Origin: Bradyrhizobium manausense
GTDB taxonomy: Bacteria > Pseudomonadota > Alphaproteobacteria > Rhizobiales > Xanthobacteraceae
Direction: 5' to 3'
Assembly (NCBI RefSeq): GCF_018130615.1
Contig: NZ_JAFCKB010000002.1
Coordinates: 513,759-577,758, forward strand
DNA length: 64,000 bases
The position numbers and the translations under genes were made by a program. Positions 1 through 8,234 of the stretch are shown here, one piece after another (position 1 is the stretch's first letter; every line of letters begins with the position of its first letter). Under the pieces are notes generated by a model, which saw only the letters and a program-made list of their open reading frames with translations, did no database searches and was not told the DNA's origin.

Positions 1-777
1 CACCTCGCTCTCGAACGGATGATGCAGCGCCAGCGTGCCGCCGCAGAGCAGCCACACCGCGAGCGAGGAGGCGAGGCCCGCGAACGACATCGGCGTGAAC
101 GCCGACATCACGGTCGCGCCTTGCTGGATGTCGGCCTCCAGCGACATCGCAAGCCCGCCGGCGATCAGGCTGAAATGCGGCCGCGGCACCGGACGGAAAC
201 CTTCCGCCGTGACGTCGAAGGAGATCATCGCCGCCTTGCGGCCGTCCTGGATCACGGCGCGCGTGGCGCCGGGCGGACGTGCCAGCACCTCGTCGAGTGG
301 GGCCATGCCTTCGGGCAGGTCAGAACCGAAGCCGAAGACGTGGCGGATCGAGAAGGCTTCCGCCGCGGCGTGCATCGCGAGGTCGGAATAGCTGACGCCA
401 TCGATCTTGCTCATGGTGACGATGGCGCGTGCCGCTGTGCGGTTGAGCGCAGCCGCGAGTTCCGCCTGCCGCCACAGCAGCGGCAGCACCGCAACCACGA
501 GGCCGGCGCGATGGGCAGCGAGCACGGTCAGCACGAACTCGACCGTCGCGGGCAACTGGATCGCGATCACCGAATTGGCCGGCAGGCCCGATTCGACGAA
601 ATGCGCCGACAGCGCCTCGATGGCGGTGTCGGCTTCGGCGTAGGTGAGCCGGCGGGGCTGATGCCCGGTGATGCGGGATTTGTTGAGGGGGTCCAGCAAA
701 GCGGGCGCGTGCGGCTGTCGCATCAGCGTCCGCTGGAACAGCGTGTCGAGCGTTGGCGATACGGCTGGCTGGTTCAC
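1..777 (-). CDS. AMP-binding acyl-CoA ligase, C-terminal part cut off by window edge
   Basis: The reading frame is open from a GTG at 777 to the window edge (259 codons) and gives the N-terminal part of an ANL-superfamily adenylating enzyme (acyl/aryl-CoA ligase type). The order fits that family: RRLTYAEADTAIEALSAHF, then VIAIQLPATVEFVLTVLAA and a hydrophobic segment ending in LCGGTLALHHPFESEV. The P-loop and the A-motifs with the catalytic Lys lie outside the window, so the substrate cannot be told. The GTG follows the stop of the upstream peptide-binding-protein gene by only 4 nt (TGA-CGCC-GTG), so the two are almost certainly co-transcribed and perhaps translationally coupled. That pairing is unusual. 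Confidence 0.8.
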   Translation of the reverse strand, partial: MNQPAVSPTLDTLFQRTLMRQPHAPALLDPLNKSRITGHQPRRLTYAEADTAIEALSAHFVESGLPANSVIAIQLPATVEFVLTVLAAHRAGLVVAVLPLLWRQAELAAALNRTAARAIVTMSKIDGVSYSDLAMHAAAEAFSIRHVFGFGSDLPEGMAPLDEVLARPPGATRAVIQDGRKAAMISFDVTAEGFRPVPRPHFSLIAGGLAMSLEADIQQGATVMSAFTPMSFAGLASSLAVWLLCGGTLALHHPFESEV

Positions 778-781
778 GGCG

Positions 782-2626
782 TCACTTCGCTGGACTGGCT
801 TGAGGCACACCCTTCGCCCACCAGGTCTCCGGCAGGTAGCCTGAGAGCGCGGTGGTCGATGGTCGTTCTATCCGATTCCAACGCGCGATCCATTGCTCGG
901 ATACGTTAAACAGGGGGATTGTGTAGAAGCCCGCGATCAAGGCGCGGTCGAGCGCCCGTACCGCGTCGACAAAATCCGTATGATCACGGGCCTCCAGCAG
1001 GGCCTTGATCATGGCGTCGACGGCGGGGTCCTTCGCGCCCATGTAGTTGCGGGTGCCCGGATTGTCCGCGGCCGCGCTGCCCCAATAGAAATACTGCTCG
1101 TTACCGGGCGACAGCGACTGGTCCCAGCGGTTCTGGATCATGTCGAACTCGTAGGCCAGCCGGCGTTGATCGAACTGCACAGGATCGACCGCGCGCACGC
1201 TTCCCTCGATGCCGGCGCGCTTGAGGTCGCGCTGGAAGGCGAGCGCGATGCGTTCCTGGTCGCGGGTCGTTACCAGCATCTCGAAGGTGAAGGGCGCCTT
1301 GGTCGCGCGGTTGCGCAGCACGGTGCCGTCGAGGTCGTAGCCGGCGTCGGACAGCAATTTGAGCGCAGCGCGTAGCGTGGTGCGGTCGCGTCCCGAGCCG
1401 TCGGTCACAGGCAGGCGGTAGCTGCCGTCCATGATATCGGGCGGGATCTGCGCGGCGAAAGGCTTCAATAGCTCGCGCTCGCGCGCGTCCGCAGGTCGCG
1501 CATAGGACGACAGGTCGGAGCCCGCGAAATAGCCGGCGACACGCGAATAGAGCGAGAAGAAATAGTTGCGATTGACCAGCTCGAAATCGAACAGCAGCGT
1601 CAGCGCCTGGCGCACGCGGATGTCGGCGAAAATCGGACGCCGCGTGTTGAACACCAGGAATTCCGAGGGCTGCGGCGTGCCGGGCTTGACGGTGTCGCGG
1701 ATCACGTCGCCGTTCTTGGCAGCCGGAAAATCGTAGCCGTCGTGCCAGCGCAGCGGCTCGTTCTCGACGCGGAAATCATAGAGGCCGCGCTTGAAGGCTT
1801 CGAACTGGCCGTTGGCCTCGCGGTAATAGTCGAGCCGGATCTCGTCGAAATTGAACAACCCGCGATTGATGGGTAAGTCGCGGCCCCAATAATCGGGATT
1901 GCGCGAGAGGGTCACGCTGGCGCCGGGCTTGACCGCCGTTACCCGATACGGACCGGAAGCGATCGGCCCGGTCAGCGTCGTCTCCTCGAAGGTCGCAACG
2001 TCCACCGCGTGCTTCGGCAGGATCGGCATCAGGCCGAGGATCAGCGGCAATTCGCGGTCGTTGGCGCCGGTGAGGTCGAAGCGAACGGTGAGGGGATCGG
2101 GCGCTTCGGCCTTTGCGACCTTGCCGTAATATTGCCGGAGGTTGGGACGGCCATGATCGCGCAGCAGCTGCCAGGAAAACAGCACGTCCTCGGCGGCGAC
2201 CTGCCTGCCGTCGGAGAAGCGGGCGCGGGGATCGAGACGGAACGTGACGTAGCTCCGCTCGTCGTCGGTCTCGACGGTTCTGGCGAGCAGGCCGTAGAGC
2301 GTGAACGGCTCGTCCTGGCCGCGCGCCAGCAGGCTCTCGACCACGTAGGAGCGGATCGGCTGGACCGCCAAACCCTTCACGATGAACGGATTGAGACTGT
2401 CGAAGGTGCCAAGAATGCCCCAGGTCAGCCGACCGCCCTTGGGGGCATCAGGATTGGCATAGGGCATGTGGGTGAAATCGGCCGGCAGCGCCGGCTTGCC
2501 GTGCATGGCGATGGCGTGGGCCCCTCCGGCCCGCGCCGCGTTGGCCGATAGGCTGACGGCAACGGCCAAAGCGAGACAGCAAAGGCGGACGGCGGGGCCC
2601 TCGAGCAGGCGCTGGAACATGAACAT
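782..2626 (-). CDS. Periplasmic oligopeptide-binding protein (SBP family 5, YejA-like)
   Basis: 614 aa with an N-terminal signal peptide (hydrophobic LCCLALAVAVSLSA, cleavage expected near ANAARA-GG). The mature part opens like YejA-type binding proteins: HGKPALPADFTHMPYANPDAPKGG is seen in pieces near residues 42-65, followed by GTFDSLNPFIVKG. Family members bind oligopeptides or microcin C-like peptides in the periplasm and deliver them to an ABC permease. No permease or ATPase gene lies in the visible neighbourhood; the downstream gene is an acyl-CoA ligase 4 nt away. The ligand is unknown. Family assignment is strong, the YejA subfamily less so. Confidence 0.85.
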   Translation of the reverse strand: MFMFQRLLEGPAVRLCCLALAVAVSLSANAARAGGAHAIAMHGKPALPADFTHMPYANPDAPKGGRLTWGILGTFDSLNPFIVKGLAVQPIRSYVVESLLARGQDEPFTLYGLLARTVETDDERSYVTFRLDPRARFSDGRQVAAEDVLFSWQLLRDHGRPNLRQYYGKVAKAEAPDPLTVRFDLTGANDRELPLILGLMPILPKHAVDVATFEETTLTGPIASGPYRVTAVKPGASVTLSRNPDYWGRDLPINRGLFNFDEIRLDYYREANGQFEAFKRGLYDFRVENEPLRWHDGYDFPAAKNGDVIRDTVKPGTPQPSEFLVFNTRRPIFADIRVRQALTLLFDFELVNRNYFFSLYSRVAGYFAGSDLSSYARPADARERELLKPFAAQIPPDIMDGSYRLPVTDGSGRDRTTLRAALKLLSDAGYDLDGTVLRNRATKAPFTFEMLVTTRDQERIALAFQRDLKRAGIEGSVRAVDPVQFDQRRLAYEFDMIQNRWDQSLSPGNEQYFYWGSAAADNPGTRNYMGAKDPAVDAMIKALLEARDHTDFVDAVRALDRALIAGFYTIPLFNVSEQWIARWNRIERPSTTALSGYLPETWWAKGVPQASPAK

Positions 2627-2884
2627 TCGGACACGTTGATTCGAGGACCGGCGGGCCTGAATCCTATCACAGGGATTTCACTGGGCGCCCAACCGGATGA
2701 GCCCAAAGACGCTTGTCGGCATTGATCTTTTCGTCGACCACGTTAAGAAGGCACGCAATCGCGCAAGAGCGCCGAGCCCGTCACGTATCTGCCTCAATTG
2801 ACGGGGAGAGAGCCGCACCCAAGGCGGTTTGTTCGGTGCTTCGCAGCGGTTCGGGCACTTCCCGTTCAGAAAGGGTTTTCTGCA

Positions 2885-3712
2885 ATGAATTTCCGTTATT
2901 TGGCCGCGTCCGTCCGGCCGCGCGGGCGCCTTCTCGCCCTGTTGACGGCGACGGCATTGGTCGTCCCGTTTGCCGCTGAGGCCCAGGCGCCGGCCCCGGG
3001 CGCACCCGCGCCGAAGGCTGCCCCGAAGGCCGCTCCGAAGGCTGCCCCCAAGGCGCCGGCTCCGGCCCCCGCGCCGGCTCCGCAGGCCCAGCAGGCCCCG
3101 GCTCAGCAGGGCGCGCCTGCGGCGCAGGGCGGCCAGCCCGCAGATCAGCAGATCCAGCTGATCTACGCCCCCTGGACCAAGTTCTGCCTCAAGGGCCAGG
3201 ACGCCAATGCCAAGCAGGTCTGCTTCACCGGCAAGGACGGCCGCATCGAATCGGGCCAGCCGGTCATCGCGGCCGTGATCATCGAGCCGGAAGGCGAGCC
3301 GAAGAAGATCCTGCGCGTGACGCTGCCGCTCGGCATGCAGCTTGTGCACGGCACCCGCATCATCGTCGACAACAATCCGCCGCTGCAGAGCCCGTATGTG
3401 ATCTGCTTCCAGAACGGCTGCATGTCGGACTACGAGGCGACCCCCGAGCTGCTCGCCAACATGAAGAAGGGCCAGAACCTCGTGGTGCAGGCGATCAACG
3501 CCAACGGTGCGCCGCTGACCCTGCCGCTGCCGCTCGCCGGTGAATTCCAGAAGGCCTATGACGGTCCGCCGACCGATCCGAAGGTGTTCGAGGAAACCCA
3601 GAAGAAGCTGCAGGAAGAGCTTCAGAAGAAGGCTGAGGAGCAACGCAAGAAGCTCGAGCAGAACGGCGGTGCGCCTGGTGCCCCCGCCGCAGCTCCGGCC
3701 GGTCAGAAGTAG
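2885..3712 (+). CDS. Secreted IalB-family protein with Ala/Pro/Lys-rich linker
   Basis: 275 aa. The signal peptide is hydrophobic LLALLTATALVVPFAAEAQA, followed by a low-complexity linker of about 60 residues built from PKAA/PAPA units, then a globular domain with WTKFCLKG, KQVCFTGKDGR, PYVICFQNGC and an acidic/lysine coiled C-terminal tail (EETQKKLQEELQKKAEEQRK). Paired cysteines and the WTKxC opening match the invasion-associated locus B (IalB) family, periplasmic proteins of unknown biochemical role. The ATG at 2885 was chosen over an upstream in-frame start at 2798 because it leads directly into the signal peptide. The linker DNA contains near-perfect 12-bp tandem repeats (about 3010-3060). 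A strong terminator follows at 3735. Confidence 0.8.
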   Translation: MNFRYLAASVRPRGRLLALLTATALVVPFAAEAQAPAPGAPAPKAAPKAAPKAAPKAPAPAPAPAPQAQQAPAQQGAPAAQGGQPADQQIQLIYAPWTKFCLKGQDANAKQVCFTGKDGRIESGQPVIAAVIIEPEGEPKKILRVTLPLGMQLVHGTRIIVDNNPPLQSPYVICFQNGCMSDYEATPELLANMKKGQNLVVQAINANGAPLTLPLPLAGEFQKAYDGPPTDPKVFEETQKKLQEELQKKAEEQRKKLEQNGGAPGAPAAAPAGQK

Positions 3713-3734
3713 TCGGGCTCAAATCCCGGACACG

Positions 3735-3763
3735 AAAAAGGCGCCCGAACGGGCGCCTTTTTT
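3735..3763 (+). terminator. Intrinsic terminator of the IalB-family gene
   Basis: Perfect 11-bp stem AAAAGGCGCCC / GGGCGCCTTTT with loop GAAC, followed by further T residues. It lies 22 bp after the stop codon. The A/T flanks make it usable from both strands, so it may also stop the opposing hspQ transcript. Confidence 0.85.
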
Positions 3764-3788
3764 ACTGGCCGCTTGCTAGCGGAGAAGT

Positions 3789-4121
3789 TCAGTTCAGAGA
3801 GGGATTACGCGGGCGGTAGCCGCCATCCTTGTTCTTGATGAAGATCTCGGCCACCTGGGAATGGCGGATCGGTTCGCCGGACTCATCGGGCAGAAGGTTC
3901 TGCTCGGACACGTAGGCGACATATTCGGATTCCGCGTTCTCCGCGAGCAGGTGGTAGAACGGCTGGTCCTTGTGGGGCCGCACCTCCTCGGGGATCGACA
4001 GCCACCACTCCTCGGTGTTGTTGAATTCCGGATCGATGTCGAAAATCACCCCCCGGAACGAGAAGATCCGGTGGCGAACGACCTGACCGATCTGAAATTT
4101 GGCGGTCCGCGCTTTAATCAT
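3789..4121 (-). CDS. hspQ: Heat shock protein HspQ
   Basis: 110 aa, the family's usual length. The sequence AKFQIGQVVRHRIFSFRGVI, the acidic-aromatic NNTEEWWLSIPEE, the PFYHLLAEN segment and YVSEQNLLPD are diagnostic of HspQ/YccV. In enterobacteria HspQ is a heat-inducible protein acting as a specificity factor for Lon and once described as binding hemimethylated DNA. The ATG at 4121 has its purine-rich CGGAGG directly abutting it, too close for normal Shine-Dalgarno spacing. A start a codon or two downstream (ATT) is possible but less likely. It is divergent from the AEC transporter gene (106 bp apart). Confidence 0.88.
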   Translation of the reverse strand: MIKARTAKFQIGQVVRHRIFSFRGVIFDIDPEFNNTEEWWLSIPEEVRPHKDQPFYHLLAENAESEYVAYVSEQNLLPDESGEPIRHSQVAEIFIKNKDGGYRPRNPSLN

Positions 4122-4227
4122 CCTCCGTCGATAGACCAGGATTGTGGCCGATGCTAGTGCCCTGATCTGGAATTGCCCCGCGGTTGCGGGGCAGATAGCC
4201 ACCAGATCCTCAGAAAACACTTCATCA

Positions 4228-5181
4228 ATGGTTGATATCCTCAATCTGGCGCTACCTTATTTCGGCTTGATCTTCGTTGGTTTCGCGTGCGGCAAGGCCA
4301 AGTCGCTGCCGGAATCAGGCCTCGCCTGGATGAACTTCTTCCTGCTCTACGTGTCGCTGCCGGCGCTGCTGTTCGCGATCATGTCGAAGACGCCGTTTTC
4401 GGAATTGAACAATCCGCCGTTCCTGGTCGCGACCACGCTGTCGACGGTGGCGGCGTTCAGCATCGCGCTGGTGGTCGGCAAGGTGCTGGGCGGGTTGACG
4501 CTGCGTGAGGCGACGCTTGCAGGTCTCTCCGGCGGTTACGGCAATATCGGCTATATGGGGCCGGGGCTCGCGCTCGCCGTGCTCGGGCCAAAGGCGGCGG
4601 CGCCGACCGCGCTGATCTTCTGCTGCGACAGCATCTTCCTGTTCACGATCGTGCCGTTGCTGATCGAGCTGTCTGACCGCGATCATCCCTCGATCGTGCA
4701 TGCCTTCGGCGTCGTGCTGAAGCAGATCGTGCTCAACCCGCTGATCATGTCGGCCTGTTTTGGCGCGGCGGTGGCGGCGCTTCATATCGAATTGCCAGTG
4801 GCGCTCGACCGCACCATCACCTTCCTCCAGAACGCCGCAGCGCCGACCGCGCTGTTCGTGCTCGGCGTGACCGTGGCGCTGCGCCCGTTCGACCGCGTAC
4901 CGTGGGAGGTGCCGTGTGTGATCGCGGTCAAACTCCTGATTCATCCACTCGCGGCATTCGGCCTGATGCTGGCGTTCGGGCCATTTGCGCAGCCCTGGGC
5001 CGCGACCGCCATCCTGATGGCCTCGCTGCCGCCGGCGCTGAACGTGTTCGTGATCGCCCGCCAGAACGATGCCTGGATCGAGTCCGCCTCCGTCGCCGTG
5101 CTGCTCGGCACGTTTGCATCCGTGGTCACGCTGACCAGCGTGATGTGGTTGCTTCAAACCGGGCGGCTGGCGTTTCCGTAA
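4228..5181 (+). CDS. AEC-family transporter (auxin efflux carrier type)
   Basis: 317 aa membrane protein starting MVDILNLALPYFGLIFVGF. About ten hydrophobic segments are visible in two halves, each of the AEC type: LPALLFAIMSKTPFSELN, GGYGNIGYMGPGLALA, then after a central loop NAAAPTALFVLGVTVALRPF and ASLPPALNVFVIARQ. Bacterial AEC members export or import organic acids such as malate or malonate; the substrate here cannot be inferred. An in-frame upstream start at 4144 would add a non-hydrophobic leader overlapping the hspQ upstream region, so the ATG at 4228 is preferred. It converges on the ubiH-like gene across a large palindromic repeat. Confidence 0.85.
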   Translation: MVDILNLALPYFGLIFVGFACGKAKSLPESGLAWMNFFLLYVSLPALLFAIMSKTPFSELNNPPFLVATTLSTVAAFSIALVVGKVLGGLTLREATLAGLSGGYGNIGYMGPGLALAVLGPKAAAPTALIFCCDSIFLFTIVPLLIELSDRDHPSIVHAFGVVLKQIVLNPLIMSACFGAAVAALHIELPVALDRTITFLQNAAAPTALFVLGVTVALRPFDRVPWEVPCVIAVKLLIHPLAAFGLMLAFGPFAQPWAATAILMASLPPALNVFVIARQNDAWIESASVAVLLGTFASVVTLTSVMWLLQTGRLAFP

Positions 5182-5205
5182 GAGACAGCTTGCGCGACGG
5201 GATGT

Positions 5206-5341
5206 TCACCTCTCCCCGTCGGGGAGAGGTCGGATTGCGTAGCAATCCGGGTGAGGGGCCGCAGCAGCGCTCAGTAAGACCGTAAGCCCTCACCCGGATC
5301 GCATCTTCGATACGATCCGACCTCTCCCTACGGGAGAGGTG
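5206..5341. repeat. Large palindromic intergenic repeat
   Basis: Nested inverted repeat. The left half holds CACCTCTCCCC-GTC-GGGGAGAGGT, then CGGATTGC-GTA-GCAATCCG, then GGTGAGGGGC. The right half is close to its reverse complement (GCCCTCACCCGGATCG ... CGATCCGACCTCTCCC-TAC-GGGAGAGGTG). It sits between two convergent genes and may work as a bidirectional terminator. Shorter copies of the terminal hairpin occur at 15754 and 32550. Confidence 0.85.
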
Positions 5342-5377
5342 TCCGAGCGGGCGCTCCGGTTGATCGCTAATTCGCGG

Positions 5378-6562
5378 CTACTTCCGCCAGGTCGGCGTCA
5401 GCCCCTCGCGCATGGCAAAGCGCCTGAGCGGGCCGATGGCGCCGAGCAGGTGCATGCCGACGGCGCGGACAGGCTGGAGCGGCAGGAAGTCGTTGAGCAG
5501 TGAGCGATTGGCGATATCGATCGCAAACGTCCGGCTCAAAATGTCGGGCCGCCGTGCCCGGTCGTAGCGCTTGAGCACCTCATCCGCGCCTGGATCCTGG
5601 CCCGCTGCGACGGCCTCGGCCGCGAGCCGCGCGATATCCGCAGCATCCCGCAGACCGAGATTGAGGCCCTGGGCACCGATCGGGGGAACCACATGGGCGG
5701 CTTCGCCGACCAGCGCGATGCGATCGCGGGCGAAGGATTTTGGGCGCTCGATCGCGAGCGGAAACAGGTTGCGGCCGGGCTCGACCGCCATGCGGCCGAG
5801 GATCGAATGCGACTGCTTTTCGATCGCAGCGGAGAGCTCCTCGTCGCTCAAGCCACGGAGCCGTTCGGCGTCGGCAGGGGCCGAAACCCAGACGATGCTG
5901 GAACGATTGCCGGGCAGGGGCACGAACACGCAAGGGCCATGCGGCGTGTGGAACTCGGTCGAGACGTTTCGGTGCGGCCTGGTATGGCTGACGTTGAACG
6001 TCAGCGCGGTCTGCGTCAGGTCGCGCCGCGTGACTGCAATGCCGGCGGCCTCCCGGCACAGCGAGTGGCGGCCGTCGGCGCCGACGACGAGCCGGGCCGA
6101 GAGGAATTGGCCGGAGGCCGTGCGGATTGCGACATCACCGGCTTCGATGACGCTGCTTTCGGCCTCGTCATCGAAACGGACGAGGTTTTGCAACTCGGCG
6201 GCGCGCGCCTCGAGCGCCAGCATCAGCGACCGGTTGTCGATGTTGTAGCCGAAGGCGTCGAGCCCGATCTCGTGGCAGGAGAACCTGACCTCGGGCGCGC
6301 GGAACAGCCGGCCGGTGTCGTCGACGAGGCGCATCACCTCGAGGCAGGCCGCCTTGTCCTTGCAGCGCGGCCAGACGTCGAGGCCCTCCAGGAGATCGAC
6401 GGAGGCGCCCAGCAGCGCAGTGGTCCGATTGTCGGCGTAGGGCAGGCGCCGGGCCACCAGCGCGGTTCGCGCGCCGGCTTGGGCCAAGGCAATTCCGGCC
6501 GCAAGACCCGCCGGTCCGCCGCCGATAACGCTTACGTCAAAGAGTGTCGATGCGTCTGTCAT
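5378..6562 (-). CDS. UbiH/COQ6-family FAD-dependent monooxygenase
   Basis: 394 aa, typical length for ubiquinone-biosynthesis hydroxylases. The N-terminal dinucleotide fold VSVIGGGPAGLAAGIALAQ binds FAD. The conserved second motif is RLVVGADGRHSLCREAAG, and the C-terminal FAD-ribityl motif is DRIALVGEAAHVVPPIGAQG followed by LNLGLRDAADIARL. This fits UbiH/UbiF/VisC/COQ6 enzymes, which hydroxylate the aromatic ring of ubiquinone precursors at the membrane. Which ring position is modified cannot be told from sequence alone. It is divergent from pcs with 128 bp between the starts. Confidence 0.87.
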   Translation of the reverse strand: MTDASTLFDVSVIGGGPAGLAAGIALAQAGARTALVARRLPYADNRTTALLGASVDLLEGLDVWPRCKDKAACLEVMRLVDDTGRLFRAPEVRFSCHEIGLDAFGYNIDNRSLMLALEARAAELQNLVRFDDEAESSVIEAGDVAIRTASGQFLSARLVVGADGRHSLCREAAGIAVTRRDLTQTALTFNVSHTRPHRNVSTEFHTPHGPCVFVPLPGNRSSIVWVSAPADAERLRGLSDEELSAAIEKQSHSILGRMAVEPGRNLFPLAIERPKSFARDRIALVGEAAHVVPPIGAQGLNLGLRDAADIARLAAEAVAAGQDPGADEVLKRYDRARRPDILSRTFAIDIANRSLLNDFLPLQPVRAVGMHLLGAIGPLRRFAMREGLTPTWRK

Positions 6563-6690
6563 GGAACGACATTTGACACGGCCCGCGGCAAATTCAAGCC
6601 ACCTATTTTGCCCGATTTTTGTGACGAAATGCGCGGCGCAATGCCGCGACGGCGGATGTGCAAACCGGTCCCGTTCTGGTAGCAGGAGTC

Positions 6691-7428
6691 ATGGAAGCTC
6701 AGATGGACAGCCAAGAGGACTCCCTGAAGCCGAAGCCCGCGATCCGTGCCGCGGCGTTCTCGGTGCACATCTTCACCGCCTTCGGCGCGGCGATCGCGCT
6801 ATTGGCGATGCTGGAGGCCGTGCGCGAGCACTGGGCGGCAATGTTCGGATGGCTGGGCGTCGCGCTCATCATCGATGCCATCGACGGGCCGATCGCGCGC
6901 CTGCTCGACGTCAAGAACGTGCAGCCGAACTGGTCGGGCGACGTGCTCGATCTCGTGGTCGATTTCCTCACCTATGTCTTCGTGCCGGCCTATGCGATCG
7001 TGGCGAGCGGCCTGCTGCTGCCAGTCGCCGCACCCTTGCTCGGCATCGCCATCATCGTCACCAGCGCATTATACTTCGCCGATCTGCGCATGAAGGCGGA
7101 TGACAATCATTTCCGCGGTTTCCCGGCGTTGTGGAATGCGGCGGCGTTCTATCTGTTCCTGCTGCACTGGCCGCCGCTGTCCTCGACGCTGCTGGTTGCG
7201 GCGCTGGTGGTATTGACCTTCGTGCCGTTTCACGTGCTGCATCCGGTTCGCGTCGTGCGGCTGCGCTGGCTGACCATGTCGTTGATCGTGCTGTGGGGGC
7301 TGCTCGGGTTCTACGCGCTGGAGATGGATTTTCGTGTCGGCACCGGCGTGACCGTCGTGCTCTGCGCGATCGCGCTCTGGATCGCCTTTAGCGATGCATT
7401 GATCCGGCTGGTGAGATCGTTCGCATGA
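6691..7428 (+). CDS. pcs: Phosphatidylcholine synthase
   Basis: 245 aa integral membrane protein with the CDP-alcohol phosphotransferase signature D-x2-D-G-x2-A-R-x8-G-x3-D-x3-D, seen as DAIDGPIARLLD followed by GDVLDLVVD. About eight hydrophobic segments are visible. Pcs condenses choline with CDP-diacylglycerol to make phosphatidylcholine, a membrane lipid important in rhizobia and other host-associated alphaproteobacteria. The length and the segment SALYFADLRMKADDNHFRGFP are typical of Pcs rather than of phosphatidylglycerol or phosphatidylserine synthases. The ATG at 6691 has AGGAG at 6684-6688, a little close; ATG 6703 is the alternative. It overlaps terC by 4 nt. Confidence 0.9.
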   Translation: MEAQMDSQEDSLKPKPAIRAAAFSVHIFTAFGAAIALLAMLEAVREHWAAMFGWLGVALIIDAIDGPIARLLDVKNVQPNWSGDVLDLVVDFLTYVFVPAYAIVASGLLLPVAAPLLGIAIIVTSALYFADLRMKADDNHFRGFPALWNAAAFYLFLLHWPPLSSTLLVAALVVLTFVPFHVLHPVRVVRLRWLTMSLIVLWGLLGFYALEMDFRVGTGVTVVLCAIALWIAFSDALIRLVRSFA

Positions 7429-8159
7429 TGCATCTTCTGACCAGCCCCGAGGCCTGGGCCGCGCTGCTCACTTTGACCTCGCTCGAGATCGTGCTCGGCA
7501 TCGACAACGTCATCTTCCTGTCGGTGATCGTCTCGCGCATCCCCGAGAAGCAGGCCCATCGCGCGCGCCAGATCGGGCTGGCGCTGGCGCTGGTCTTCCG
7601 CATCATCCTGCTCAGCGTGCTGGTCTGGCTGATCGGCCTGACTGCGCCGGTGTTCTCGTTCTCCGGCTACGATTTCTCCTGGCGCGATCTCATCCTGATT
7701 GGCGGCGGCCTGTTCCTGATCGCCAAGGCGACGCACGAGATCCACGCCGAGGTCGAGGCCGACGACGGCGAGGGGACGCAGGACTCCGGCGGCCGCGCCT
7801 TCTTCTGGGTGATCGTCCAGATCGTGATCATCGACATCGTGTTCTCGCTGGATTCGATCATCACCGCGATCGGCATGGCGCAGGACATCGAGATCATGAT
7901 TGCAGCCGTCGTGATTGCCTGCCTGATCATGTACATTTCGTCGGGGCCGGTGGCGCGATTCGTCGCCGAGCATCCGACCACCAAGATGCTGGCTCTGGCC
8001 TTTCTGGTGTTGATCGGCGTGGCGCTGGTCGCGGACGGATTCAAATTCCACATCCCGCGCGGCTACATCTATTTTGCAATTGCGTTCTCGGCGGCGGTCG
8101 AGTTCTTCAACGTGCTGGCGAAGCGCAATCGCAAGAGAGCGAGCAAGCCGTCCGCCTAG
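7425..8159 (+). CDS. TerC-family integral membrane protein
   Basis: 244 aa, about seven transmembrane segments. It has the duplicated acidic membrane motif of the TerC family: LEIVLGIDNVIFLS in the first half and IVIIDIVFSLDSIITAIGM in the second. Family members are linked to metal ion export (manganese, via Alx/MntY) and to tellurite resistance. The ATGATG start overlaps the end of pcs, and either ATG could be used. The substrate is not deducible, but co-expression with pcs is likely from the overlap. Confidence 0.88.
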   Translation: MMHLLTSPEAWAALLTLTSLEIVLGIDNVIFLSVIVSRIPEKQAHRARQIGLALALVFRIILLSVLVWLIGLTAPVFSFSGYDFSWRDLILIGGGLFLIAKATHEIHAEVEADDGEGTQDSGGRAFFWVIVQIVIIDIVFSLDSIITAIGMAQDIEIMIAAVVIACLIMYISSGPVARFVAEHPTTKMLALAFLVLIGVALVADGFKFHIPRGYIYFAIAFSAAVEFFNVLAKRNRKRASKPSA

Positions 8160-8234
8160 CCGCTTCGGCTGGCGTCAAGTTGACAAGGCAGTCGCGATGG
8201 CTTTCGCTGGCCTTGGAGAAGAGGAGGTCAGGTG

